From NCBI RefSeq assembly GCF_046630445.1, contig NC_092333.1:709608501-709672500 (forward strand): a DNA stretch of 64,000 bases, given 5' to 3'. The notes under the pieces were generated by a model that searched no databases, was not told the origin of the DNA, and saw only the letters and a list, made by a program, of their open reading frames with translations. Below, one piece after another: positions 12,340 through 21,503 of this stretch (the first letter of the stretch is position 1; every line of letters begins with the position of its first letter). The position numbers and the translations under genes are program-made. The stretch is from Rutidosis leptorrhynchoides (lineage: Eukaryota > Streptophyta > Magnoliopsida > Asterales > Asteraceae).

Positions 12340-12699
12340 TTGAAGAGGCGAAATAACGCCGCAGTACAATACCATGGTAGACATCCACAGGTTGAGAGAA
12401 ACCAACAGCCAGGTAATGTGGGAGGAGGAAATGAAATGACAGAAATGCAAAGGTTTATAGCTTCACAAGAGTATGAAAATGCTAGACATCGAGCATTTGA
12501 AGATTGGCAAGTTCATCAAAACCAAATCATAGCTCATTGCCAACATGTAGGTAGAAACTATATTCCTACTCCATCGCCCGTATTTCCTCCCTGGTCTATA
12601 GAGATCCAACCACCGTATCCTACGTATAACCCAGCCGAAGCATTTTATAACACATATGGTTATGCATGGAACCCCTACTGGTATCAGTATCATCCCTAG
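12340..12699 (+). pseudogene. C-terminal part of the env-position region (fossil)
   Basis: This 119-codon open stretch lies behind the env-position ORF. It is rich in Gln, His and aromatic residues and ends in a Tyr/Pro-rich tail (PPYPTYNPAEAFYNTYGY). It is plausibly the C-terminal part of the same protein region. No domain is recognised. Confidence 0.35.
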
Positions 12700-13247
12700 T
12701 CTACTTAGTTTTATTTATTTTATAATTTGTAATGTTGATACATTTAATACTTATGTTGGAATTGTATTAGTTTTTATAATTTACAAATGTTTATTTTTAG
12801 ATTTTAATAATGTTTTGAATGTGGGGAAATATACCAAACTTCAAAAATATGTATATATATTTGCAGTTTATCTTATGTACACAACAGGGTAAAACAACGC
12901 ATTTTCAAAGACTGGCATTAAGTTCAGCAAAAGCAACTAATTTTGACGACAAGATGCAAAATAAATGTGATATAACAACAAGACGGAATGAACAAATGAT
13001 ATGCACCATTTATCATTCAGCAAACAAACGCCAATATGTTTGTAAACTTTGGTAAAATTTAATCATTTTCACACAAATCACCCTCAATAATTTAAATTGT
13101 TACTGATTTCTTGCAAATGAGGGCATTGCAAGATCTTAAGTGTGGGAAGGGGTTAAATTCTTTCGGATTTTAAAATTTTTACTTTATACACTTGGTTACC
13201 CTTAGAAATACTAGTGAAACTGATGCTTATAAAAATCATTGACAAAG
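12700..13247. other. 3' untranslated region / uncertain end of the Athila element
   Basis: This is AT-rich sequence without a recognisable gene. A purine-rich AGTGTGGGAAGGGG at 13138-13151 is the best candidate for a polypurine tract, but no LTR matching the 5' LTR follows. At 13216-13234 a 19-base string (GAAACTGATGCTTATAAAA) matches the gag region at 3289-3307 exactly. Confidence 0.3.
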
Positions 13248-13541
13248 TCATTCCGGGTTACTTACGAAAATTAATAGAAACAAAATCCTCACATGGTTAT
13301 AAACTCATCCAACATATTAAAACAGATTTAGAACTTTTGTCAAAATCATTCCAGGTTATTTACAAAAATTAATAGAAACAAAATCCTCACATGGATATAA
13401 ACTCATCCAACATATTAAAACGGATTTAGAACTTTTGTCAAAATCATTCCAAGTTACTTACAAAAATCAATAGAAACAAAATCCTCACATGGTTTTTAAC
13501 TCATGCAACATATTAAGACAGATTTAGAACGTTTGTCATTG
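13248..13541. repeat. Minisatellite, three tandem copies of 98 bp
   Basis: Three head-to-tail units start at 13248, 13346 and 13444, each beginning TCATTCC. They share the core AATAGAAACAAAATCCTCAC and the end GATTTAGAAC.TTTGTC. Copies 1 and 2 differ at only a few positions and copy 3 is more diverged. There are no spacers, so this is not a CRISPR-like array. It lies where the 3' LTR of the Athila element would be expected. Confidence 0.85.
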
Positions 13542-13891
13542 AGACTTTTCAAACACGCAATGTGCACCTGTTATAGCAGCATTAAACTATGGTTATGACA
13601 TCAACACAGAAAACCTTAAACTGTCCAACTTTGAAGAGATATAGAAAACTGGATTGTATCCAAACGTTCATGAACTCAACAATATTTTTCTGTAGTAAAA
13701 GAAAAACGGAATCTGCTAGCAATCTAGAAGATGATGCAATCAACCGTATAAAATCACAGGCTTGTACATATTGCGTCTTGATATGAAAGCAACCTATTAA
13801 ACCAATTAAAAATAATCAAAAATAGAACCGAAAAATCAAAGACCGAATCAATTGGGTTGGTGTGTTGGACCCTAAACCCTAAGAATATTAC
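13542..13891. other. Intergenic, nothing recognised
   Basis: The sequence is AT-rich with only short open frames that show no family features. Confidence 0.4.
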
Positions 13892-14033
13892 CTCCCCTAA
13901 ATGATTAAGGTCATCGAGAACATACGCCTCTGGATTGGTAAGCTTGTCAAACGCTGTTTTTACTTTGGTTTCAGCTTTGAGTGTAATCACCTCAGCTGTG
14001 TTATCCTCGTCATTTTCGTCACCAATGACAGTC
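13892..14033 (-). pseudogene. Orphan exon-like fragment with both splice sites
   Basis: On the minus strand TGTAATTGCAG (acceptor) is followed by 142 bp that stay open and end at GGGGAG|GTAATATT (donor). In phase it encodes 47 residues containing ITLKAETKVKTAF and PEAYVLDDLNHLGE. The clean acceptor, donor and phase suggest a true exon. I found no neighbouring exons and do not recognise the protein. It may be the rest of a decayed gene or a fragment carried by a transposon. Confidence 0.4.
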
Positions 14034-14277
14034 CTGCAATTACATCAAAATTGAATGGGAATTCTTATTTTTAACATTTATGTGGAAATTTTATTTAAGA
14101 TTTTAAATACATATGCAGGTGTGTAGAGAGTTTCCGGTGTAACGTCTTTGTTAATCTAGCATCGATATCCAAATAACTGATTCATCACTTACTTAACTGA
14201 TTCATCGTTTACGTTTTTTAGATAGTAAAACACCATGTATCCAGTAAATTGTGTAGACTAATGACAATGGAACACTA

Positions 14278-14618
14278 GACCACTCACATCGGAGCGCCCT
14301 TGGCTCCGTGAAAGCCAATGTGGTTGAAGACTCCATTGCTAGCAAGGTGTCATTGCTAAGTCCTTGGAGGGCCGCCCTTCAAATTTTCAATGTACAACAT
14401 ATTGAAAGACGGAGCTGAAGCTTTTATTTCTTGTACAATATGCATCATGAGTGGTATAATTGTATTAATAATTAATTAAAGTATGTCCATTTTATGGTAA
14501 AGGGGTATGTAAAGGATATTAGGGAGTCTGATTGGTTAAGTGATAGAAAGAAGTTGCTGAGGTGGCGCTGATGTGACAGTAATGTGGTTCATGACAGGTG
14601 TCATAGATAAGAGTGGTC
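14278..14618. mobile_element. MITE with GACCACTC terminal inverted repeats
   Basis: GACCACTC at 14278-14285 and GAGTGGTC at 14611-14618 are exact inverted repeats bounding about 341 bp without a gene. They are flanked by CTA and TTA, compatible with a 3-bp TWA-type target duplication carrying one mismatch, as in PIF/Harbinger (Tourist) MITEs. An inner inverted repeat GGAGCGCCCTTGGCTCC lies at the left end. Confidence 0.45.
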
Positions 14619-15706
14619 TTAATCAGTTTAATTATTTACAAAAGCAACTGTCATGTCTATAATATTTATTCAATACAGATTCACCAATGTGGGTCCAGAT
14701 TTAGTAAATAAAAATATATATTTCCAGTTAACATACGAAGTAATTTATACCATATCAAAAAAGTATCAAAAACAGCTAATTGATTCATAAACGATTACCA
14801 AAATTAACGTTTCGAAACTAAAAAAGAAAAAATAATTGTTTTTTTGTTGTTGTCAAAATTAGAGTTTTGAATCATGAATATGGGTACCTAGAAACATCGC
14901 TTGAAACAAACGATCTTCATCACCTTCAAAAGATAAATATTACACGTGATAATATATCTCGTCAATCAATTTTCGGCATAGTGATCGATTCAACCTGTTC
15001 ATGTAATTTGTTTCTATATCATTCTACCATTTAACCAACCATGTTAAGGCATATTGTCCCTTACAGAAAAAAAAATCCTAATTTGAGGTACCTTGGGTGC
15101 TTGAAATTAAATCGTCACTCTACATAATAGATGATTCGATGATGATTTTAGTTAACTTGGTCATTTAGGGTTTGAAAGAAAGGTGAAAGGTTGAAGATGA
15201 AGCTCGATTTCGGGTTTGAAAGACGATGGACAGATGTAAACAATTGTTTATGCATTTGGAGAGTTTTGGTGGTGATGAAGAATGGAGCGTGGAACTGAAA
15301 AATAGTGTGTTGTCTTGAACCCTCTTTTAGAAAGATGTGTTGTCTTAAACCTTAATTTCCCTAAACACTTTTGTGTTACATTCGCTAATTAGGCGTATTA
15401 AAGAGAATTTATCTCCTTCATCCATACATATCACGTGATTAGCGAGTGATTGGGAAATGGATGGACGACATTAAGGAAATTAAAATAGATGAATGGCTAT
15501 GATTTAGTACAGACTTGACTTATCACTCATTATTGTCTTTATTTTGAGTCAGTAGAGATAGAGATATAAGTGCATATATATGATTGTGCGTAATTAATAT
15601 TTAGTGTTAACTTCATAAAAATTTAATTTAAATAATATAATAAAAATAAATAAATAAATAAATGTAATTTTTTTATCTAAAAAGTAAGGAACATATATGT
15701 CATATG
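14619..15706. other. Intergenic, no gene recognised
   Basis: The sequence is AT-rich. The minus strand between 15330 and 15130 reads like a plant 5' leader (pyrimidine-rich, ending AAACCCTAAA), which might belong with the orphan exon at 13892-14033, but no start codon with a credible frame follows. Confidence 0.3.
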
Positions 15707-16596
15707 TAGGGATGGTAATGTATCGGGTAATGTCATATTCATATTCATATCCATTTAGTTTTTGTTCATTCATATCCATATCTATATGCATGTCCATATC
15801 TATTTAGTTTTAGGTCATCCGTCCATATCCATATCCATATCCATATCCAGTGGATTAAGCGGGTTAATGGATGTGCCATGGATATTATATTATATATATA
15901 AATAACAGCGAAAGTAGGTGTTGCCGTATTTGGATTTTTCATGTCGTTTAATAACAAATAACAACGAAAGAAGGTGTTGTATTTGGATTTTTCATGTACC
16001 AATTAAGTCAACAAAAACGGCTAGGTCATACATATTAAATTGGGCCTTGGCCCATGGCCCATTTACTAGCAATAAATAATGTTATTTATAATTTTATAAT
16101 ATATATTAATAAGCGATTAAAACAAAAATTGTAGTATATCAAAAATAATCATAACATGACATAATCAAATTCTATTCATAAGAATGTTAATATTTGTCAA
16201 AAATATAACACAATTTGTTAAATTTACTATAAAATAAAACATAGATTATGAAAAATTAAATATGATATTTATAAGTTTATTTTGTTAGATATACATGTTT
16301 TATTGTAATATATTATAGTTATTTCATTATAAGGTTGAAAACAAAATGTAAATCTAACGGTAAATGAGCTTGTAATAGTAAACATGTAAGCATATCTCTA
16401 TATTTATGTATTTGTATATGTATTTCGGGTGGTAACGGATATATCCATGGATGACACTTTTCATCCATGTCCATATCCATATCCATTTAGGTTCATCCAT
16501 ATCTATATCCATATCCATTTAAGTTCATCCATATCCATCACGAAATGGGTGAATCGGGTGGATATCCACCGGATTGGGTGGCCATTGCCATCCTTA
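15707..16596. mobile_element. Non-autonomous hAT-type element
   Basis: The terminal repeats are TAGGGATGGTAATG at 15707-15720 and CATTGCCATCCTTA at 16583-16596, inverted with two mismatches. The flanks are GTCATATG at 15699-15706 and ATCATATG at 16597-16604, an 8-bp target duplication with one mismatch, which is the hAT length. Both subterminal regions are packed with CCATAT hexamers. The 890-bp interior has no transposase, so it would depend on a relative for movement. Confidence 0.8.
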
Positions 16597-16604
16597 ATCA
16601 TATG

Positions 16605-17428
16605 TGATCTAACTTCATAGTTGTTATCGTATTATCCTAATATCAATCCTTTTCTTTCTTCAAAAAGTTAAATGGGATATAAGTTCTATATTGATTATTT
16701 TATTATTATATGAATAATAGTATCAAACTTATCTTTAAATAACATTAAAACTTAATAACACATAAGAAATGACATGTTAATAACAAAAACTCTATATTCA
16801 ACATTTGCTCTAGTCAAATATTTAATTTCGGGTTCGATCATTCTCTTAGTAAGGACTAAAAATAAGAAATTTAAGGACCATAAATCGTATCGAAACCTTT
16901 TGAAAATGTTAAGTTACGATCTATCTTGATTCGGTCTTCGCGATTTACTGATTTTTTTCAAAAACACCCTATCTAGACTAAGTAGATTTTCTAAGATTGA
17001 ACATTTAGGTGAGCTATTCATTGAAGTTGGCATATTATTAATTGATTATTTATAATGATATTAGTTATTAATTAAATAATTAAATGATCAACTAAGTGGG
17101 AGCAATGTCATAATTAAGTCGCTTTTCAAACAAAAAAATGTCATAATTAAGTCAACAAATTCCACTTGTAAAGTTTCAGCAGTCTAATTGAGTGTATATG
17201 TCGGCTTATTCCCATGACAAATTATCATAAAATTTTGGAACCACATGAGTGAGGTGATCCTTTGAAGTGTATATTGCAAGTTTGCAACCAAAAACATAAT
17301 AATCAAGTTTGTATAATCTCACATTTACATTAAACATTTTCAATGTACAAGGGTTAATTCACGATACTAGGGTTAAACGTAACGTCTAACACTACACACT
17401 TGAGGTGTTAAACGGATGACCCTTCACC
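16605..17428. other. Intergenic, nothing recognised
   Basis: This is AT-rich sequence without convincing open frames, RNA genes or repeats with definable ends. Confidence 0.4.
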
Positions 17429-17619
17429 TTGTGTTGTAGCTCATGTGAGAGATGAACGCGTGTTGCGGGGGCAGTTGGGGGGTGGGGGTGTACCGCTAAT
17501 GCTTCGGATTGGGTCGGGTTTCCTCCTTGCCAGCAGTTGGGGCGGATTATACAACCGCGAAAGATGAACGCGTGGTTGTTTAGTCCTCCCGAATGATCCC
17601 GAACCGTTGTTAAAAAAAA
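17429..17619 (+). mobile_element. SINE, internally deleted copy
   Basis: The start (TTGTGTTGTAGCTCATGTG) and the 3' body (TTGCGGGGGCAGTTGGGG, CGGATTGGGTCGGGTTTCCTC, GATGAACGCGTGG, GAACCGTTGTT plus an A-run) parallel the full SINE at 56334-56632. The central segment with the pol III A and B boxes is missing. GACCCTTC occurs just before (in 17418-17425) and just after (17629-17636), a probable target duplication. The copy cannot be transcribed from its own promoter. Confidence 0.75.
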
Positions 17620-17844
17620 TGGATGATCGACCCTTCTCCTCAATCATCACTTTTACTAAATTGCATTCAAGTAATATATTACTTGATCAGATATATAGTT
17701 GTGCTTCTTATGAAGTCTTAGAGTTGTTTATATATAAAATATCCCAGTCACAAATTTGAGTTTTAATTATAACTTACAGCTCTAGCTAGCTTTTTTCCTA
17801 ATCGTACCTTTTCTTACACGATAATTAATCACCTCACATGTGAA

Positions 17845-19491
17845 TTTTTTTTTTTTTTGAAAGGCAAGCAAGAGTTATTATTAAATATGAAATAACACGA
17901 TACAAACTAGCAAGAAGCTAGTCAAGATACGGAACAAGCGTACATAAGGACTCACAATATTGAAAAAAACTCGAAAACTAAAGAAAACACAATATCACGA
18001 AGACACTAATTTGACACACCACGACTAGAATTAGAAACTATGTTTCTGAATCTGAGGACGCGCAGGAGGAGCAACATGAGCAACACCCAACTTCATCATC
18101 GTCCTCCACCGATTCATTCATCATATTCTCGATAAAATATCTTTCGTGCCAACGAAAGTTATCCCGACGTCGGTTACGTTTCATATTTCTTCTTCCCCAA
18201 ACGTACTTAATGAAACGACTTTTAATCAGTGGATGGATCTTTCTCACTTTAACACGAAAACGAGCTACCGTGGTATCCTGTAAATCGACGCAACTCTCTT
18301 TAATTAAGTTAGGATCAACATATTGTTCAGGCCCATCACGTTTAGCTGAAGACCCATTAGGGGAAAAAGAAACTTCTGGCCCAATAGCTTGTTCAGATCC
18401 AAGAAGATTTTGAAATAGCAACCAGACTTCCAAGCCGTCCCTATTGTCACGCGTGCAGTAACTTTCCTCGAGACTTGGGCAACCATTGTTGGAAATCACA
18501 TTTGAAACCCTCGACCCTTGTGCTTCACCTACCAACTGACCGTCGCCTGAATTGGACTCCGGCGTAGAGGACTCTGTCGGAAATTCATCAATCGGAACCG
18601 ACGAAACATTACAACCATCCGGGACAAATTCGCCATCTTCAACATTATCTACTTCTTCTGATTCACAATTCGATCTGTCACAAGTGCAATCGTTTTTATC
18701 TTCAGCACATGATCCGATATTGACGCTCGCACTAAGTAAATCGTTATCTCCCACGTTAGTATCTTGTGCAATTCCGGATTTAGGAGTGAGTTTACTGGGG
18801 CTAGACTCAACTCCGCCATCAACATCAACCCGGATTTTATTAACTTCAATCAGGGACCAAGAAAACCGCTCTTTGCTAAAACTGAACACGAAATTGTGGT
18901 TACTTACCGACTCAGGAAGATTAAAATCGAAACAATTACCCCCGACCTTAATCTCAATATGATTAGACATAGGGGGATGAAAATCCTTGGGTTCATGTTT
19001 AAAATCTCCAAGCAAGTCAGCGTAACTTTTGCCTTCCCAAATTGTAGGTTTATCCTTACCATGGTTCCATGGAGCAGGAGGAAAGTCCTCCACATTCAAG
19101 AAGTTCTCACGATCTTTACTCGATGGACGATTGACTCGATTCCTCTCCAACGCCTTGTAAGCACGAATCCACTTTCCATTAACTTGTATGGTGTTCAATA
19201 CCTTTGTAAAAGCAACTATATCGTTTATGTCCTCAAATCGAACATATCCGAAACGTTGGCCGCTCGATAGTCTCTTACGTGGAAAATACACGTCTTTAAG
19301 AGCTCCATATTTCTCGAAAACACTTCGGCAATCAACACGAGACCATGTCTCCGGAAAGTTAAAGATCAAAAACGATATAACTCGATTTTCACACGACTTT
19401 GGAAACGAGTAGCCATTTGGCTTCGACATGGGAATCACCTCATCGTCAGCCGGAATCTGGCCGAAGAAGAGAAGATTGTTACAAATTAATT
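17845..19491 (-). mobile_element. Poly(A) retroposon carrying a single RRM ORF (ORF1-only LINE-like)
   Basis: Read on the minus strand, the unit has a short 5' leader of about 60 bp, one ORF, a 3' region of about 180 bp and an A-run (14 T on the plus strand, 17845-17858). It is flanked by TCACATGTGAA at 17834-17844 and 19492-19502, an exact 11-bp target duplication, so the insertion has defined ends. No reverse transcriptase is present. Near the 3' end lies the stem-loop CTAGC-TTCTT-GCTAG (17907-17921, minus strand). It was moved by target-primed reverse transcription using a LINE enzyme supplied in trans (inference). Confidence 0.75.
18038..19429 (-). CDS. RRM-domain protein, LINE ORF1-like
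   Basis: The ORF is open for 463 residues from the Met at 19429. An upstream in-frame Met at 19495 lies in the flanking target duplication, so it is not part of the inserted unit. Residues about 10-90 form an RRM: FLIFNFPETWSRVD (RNP2-like), then SGQRFGYVRFED (RNP1). The middle is Asp/Glu/Ser-rich and unstructured-looking. Near residues 390-430 a basic patch (KSRFIKYVWGRRNMKRNRRR) precedes an acidic, Cys-rich tail. This architecture resembles ORF1 proteins of plant L1-like elements, which bind their RNA. It lacks the DUF4283-like Trp-x-x-Ile-x-Gly-x-Pro block seen in the copy near 62.8 kb. A host RNA-binding protein retrocopy is the alternative. Confidence 0.6.
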   Translation of the reverse strand: MSKPNGYSFPKSCENRVISFLIFNFPETWSRVDCRSVFEKYGALKDVYFPRKRLSSGQRFGYVRFEDINDIVAFTKVLNTIQVNGKWIRAYKALERNRVNRPSSKDRENFLNVEDFPPAPWNHGKDKPTIWEGKSYADLLGDFKHEPKDFHPPMSNHIEIKVGGNCFDFNLPESVSNHNFVFSFSKERFSWSLIEVNKIRVDVDGGVESSPSKLTPKSGIAQDTNVGDNDLLSASVNIGSCAEDKNDCTCDRSNCESEEVDNVEDGEFVPDGCNVSSVPIDEFPTESSTPESNSGDGQLVGEAQGSRVSNVISNNGCPSLEESYCTRDNRDGLEVWLLFQNLLGSEQAIGPEVSFSPNGSSAKRDGPEQYVDPNLIKESCVDLQDTTVARFRVKVRKIHPLIKSRFIKYVWGRRNMKRNRRRDNFRWHERYFIENMMNESVEDDDEVGCCSCCSSCASSDSET

Positions 19492-19502
19492 TCACATGTG
19501 AA

Positions 19503-19958
19503 AATTTTATACAAGTGAAAGACTACAAAGTTATTTATATTGTTGAAAGTAAAGTTTTCTTTTCTCACATTTACAAATTCAGTGTGTGCCCCTAAAAAAT
19601 TACAAGCAGAATAACTTGTTTTTTATAGTTACATTTATATTTATTTATCTTTATATATATAGTTTGATTTTTTCAACGACCTACCTATACTTGAGTGAAC
19701 AAGAGCCCAAAGGGCAAATAACAAATCAGCGTAGTCAAACAATCCCTTATGACTAGGGAGCTCATGTATGACTCTGGTTAGCTGTAAAATATGTTAGTGC
19801 CTCAAGATTCATCCGCTTGCAAAGCGAGTCTTAAATTCGAACCCGAAAGAAAAAAAAATTTTGTTGCAGTCCAGAATACAATTAGAATTCAGGTCTATTT
19901 CTTTTCTTAATTATATTATTATAATTGCTTCAACTAATCATATTGTTGGGTTACTGAT
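19503..19958. other. Intergenic with a possible tRNA-derived SINE remnant
   Basis: At about 19775-19855 a GGTTAGCTGT string (A-box-like) is followed about 50 bp later by AAATTCGAACCC (B-box-like) and an A-rich run. This could be a SINE head, but no ends or target duplication are visible. The rest is AT-rich and holds nothing recognisable. Confidence 0.25.
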
Positions 19959-20400
19959 TTTTTTTTTTCTCGAAAATAAGCAAAATTACAAACTAAAACA
20001 CTTTAATCAAAGACGAAAGAGCCCATCAAAACTTGGAAATACAAAGATAACCGGCGAGCCTCGTAATTAGAAAATGGACAAAACTAAACTAAAAAACTAT
20101 CAGGAACAAACATAGCGAAACCATAAAACGAAACTGCAATAAACAACAACCAGAAGACTGAACCAAGACACCTAAAACAACCGAACCAATCATCCAAACA
20201 CATCTAAATAAACAAAACAAAAGAAACACCAATAGGACCAATTACCTCAAACAACACCAAACTTTTTAAACTTCACCGCCTTCTTCGCTCGAGAGGAGAA
20301 TGAGGAAACTCTAGAGGACTCGGGAATAGTGGAACTCGAGGTGCCAAAATTAGGAGCCAAATCATCCGAGCCCCACTAATAGTATATTATGGGGGTGGCG
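19959..20400 (-). mobile_element. LINE 3' end fragment
   Basis: A T-run at about 19959-19969 is followed by A/C-rich sequence. On the minus strand this reads as a T/G-rich 3' UTR ending in poly(A), the pattern seen in the other LINE-like 3' ends of this window. The segment GGTTGTTTTAGGTGTCTTG (minus) has a counterpart in the plus-strand fragment at 28930-29284 (GGTTTTAGGTGTCTTG). The 5' limit is not defined. Confidence 0.45.
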
Positions 20401-20476
20401 AAGAAAAATCATAAAGAGTTGCCGAATAATCCTATCTATCTATATCTATACATTATTATAAAGCACGTGCCATAAA

Positions 20477-20593
20477 TCCTACGTGTCATCTTCTCAATTA
20501 ATCTAAATTAAATTGTCCTACGTGTCATTCTATTAATTAATCTAAATTACATAATCCTACGTGTAATTCTATTATTAAATCGAATTAAATATA
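20477..20593. repeat. Tandem repeat, three copies of 39 bp
   Basis: Units start with TCCTACGTGT at 20477, 20516 and 20555, close to the 5' end of the Helitron. The palindromic ACGT core recurs in each. Confidence 0.75.
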
Positions 20594-20620
20594 AAATTAA
20601 TTAAATATAGTGATAATGTA

Positions 20621-20743
20621 TGGGGGATGATTCTCACACACTGTTTTTTGATCCTCACACACCCTTTTACCCTATTATTAGGGAGGAGTTCAAGTAAATT
20701 GGTGTGTGAGGATCAAAAAATAGTGTGTGAGAATCATCCCCCA
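20621..20743. mobile_element. MITE nested in the Helitron
   Basis: The 123-bp element begins TGGGGGATGATTCTC and ends in the inverse. The arms are about 43 bp with a single mismatch and leave a loop of about 37 bp, so the whole element can fold into one hairpin. It is flanked by TAATGTA on both sides (20614-20620, 20744-20750), an exact 7-bp duplication. The superfamily is not certain. Confidence 0.8.
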
Positions 20744-20837
20744 TAATGTATGTATAGATATTAAATTTAATATTTTAATATACAGAATAGATTGTATTTA
20801 TCTAAAGTATATTATTTTATTACCATATATTAATATT

Positions 20838-20838
20838 A

Positions 20839-20898
<60 letters not shown>
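20838..20898. repeat. (TTA)n microsatellite
   Basis: About 20 uninterrupted ATT/TTA units lie inside the Helitron. Confidence 0.95.
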
Positions 20899-21103
20899 TT
20901 ATCCTATATACTAATATGCATGGACTGATTCGTAGTTTCAGTTTTATCCAATTGTCGCCTTGAATTTGCGTTCACACTACAACCGGCTCTCAAATTCGGC
21001 TTCATTTACACAACGACTCCCCAACTTTCCACTTTTTCAGGGGTAAAAAATGTAAATATATAATTTTTTAAAAATGAAAGAAAATAATTTCACCCGTATT
21101 TTT

Positions 21104-21359
21104 AACGGGCCCTTTCTTCTCGCTCGGCCCGAGTTAAATGTTTCCGAGACCACCGTTCAACTCGAAAAAATCAGACGGACACAACGGGACTAACTATGTG
21201 CGAAACGAGCATCATTAAAAAAACACTAAATAACGGGCCCTATATTCTCGCTCGGTGCGAGCTAAATTTTTCCGAGACCACCGTTCAACTCGATATTATT
21301 TTACGAACACAGCGCGACTAACTATACGCGAAACGGACATCGTCAAAAAAACACTAAAT
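21104..21359. repeat. Tandem duplication of 128 bp in the Helitron
   Basis: Two units start with AACGGGCCCT at 21104 and 21232. They share TCTCGCTCGG and CCGAGACCACCGTTCAACTC and are clearly diverged, so the duplication is not recent. Confidence 0.8.
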
Positions 21360-21503
21360 ATTTCGAGCTATATTTCATACATATACATACGCGTCCAACA
21401 AACAACTCAACCTACTAGATATATTAGGTACCAAACAACGTATATCCAAATCCGACCGCGCGTTGAATACAACCGCAGCAACGCGCGGTCGAATTTTTTC
21501 TAG

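Larger units (their letters stand above)
1..13155 (+). mobile_element. Athila-lineage Ty3/gypsy LTR retrotransposon, broken fossil
   Basis: The element has, in order, a partial 5' LTR (cut by the window edge), a tRNA-Asp-type primer site, a long leader, gag, aspartic protease, RT/RNase H, integrase, a second retropepsin-like domain, a Zn-knuckle-like ORF and an env-position ORF. Protein features such as the protease block ADLGASINLMP and the integrase block [11 protein letters not shown] are typical of the Athila lineage. The coding region is broken in several places. The end of the 5' LTR does not recur downstream, so the 3' LTR is missing, strongly diverged or displaced. The 3' limit is placed only provisionally at a purine-rich stretch near 13140-13155. 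Without an LTR pair no age can be estimated. Confidence 0.85.
20445..21503 (+). mobile_element. Non-autonomous Helitron
   Basis: The left end is TCTATACATTATTATAAA preceded by A, the typical plant Helitron 5' end. The right end is CTAG (21500-21503) followed by T, so the insertion is between A and T. Ten bases before CTAG ends a hairpin with 12-bp perfect arms, GACCGCGCGTTG (21454-21465) and CAACGCGCGGTC (21479-21490). No Rep/helicase ORF is present. It holds a nested MITE (20621-20743), 39-bp tandem repeats (20477-20593), a (TTA)n run and a 128-bp tandem pair (21104-21359). Confidence 0.7.

Noticed and set aside
13248-13541. CRISPR-like repeat array
   Set aside because: The three 98-bp units adjoin directly without spacers, and the sequence is a plant genome.
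1-15600. A 3' LTR for the Athila element
   Set aside because: The characteristic end of the 5' LTR (588-772) was not found again between 12.7 and 15.6 kb.
19775-19855. tRNA gene
   Set aside because: Box-like strings are present, but the acceptor stem and anticodon arm cannot be formed. At best it is a SINE remnant.
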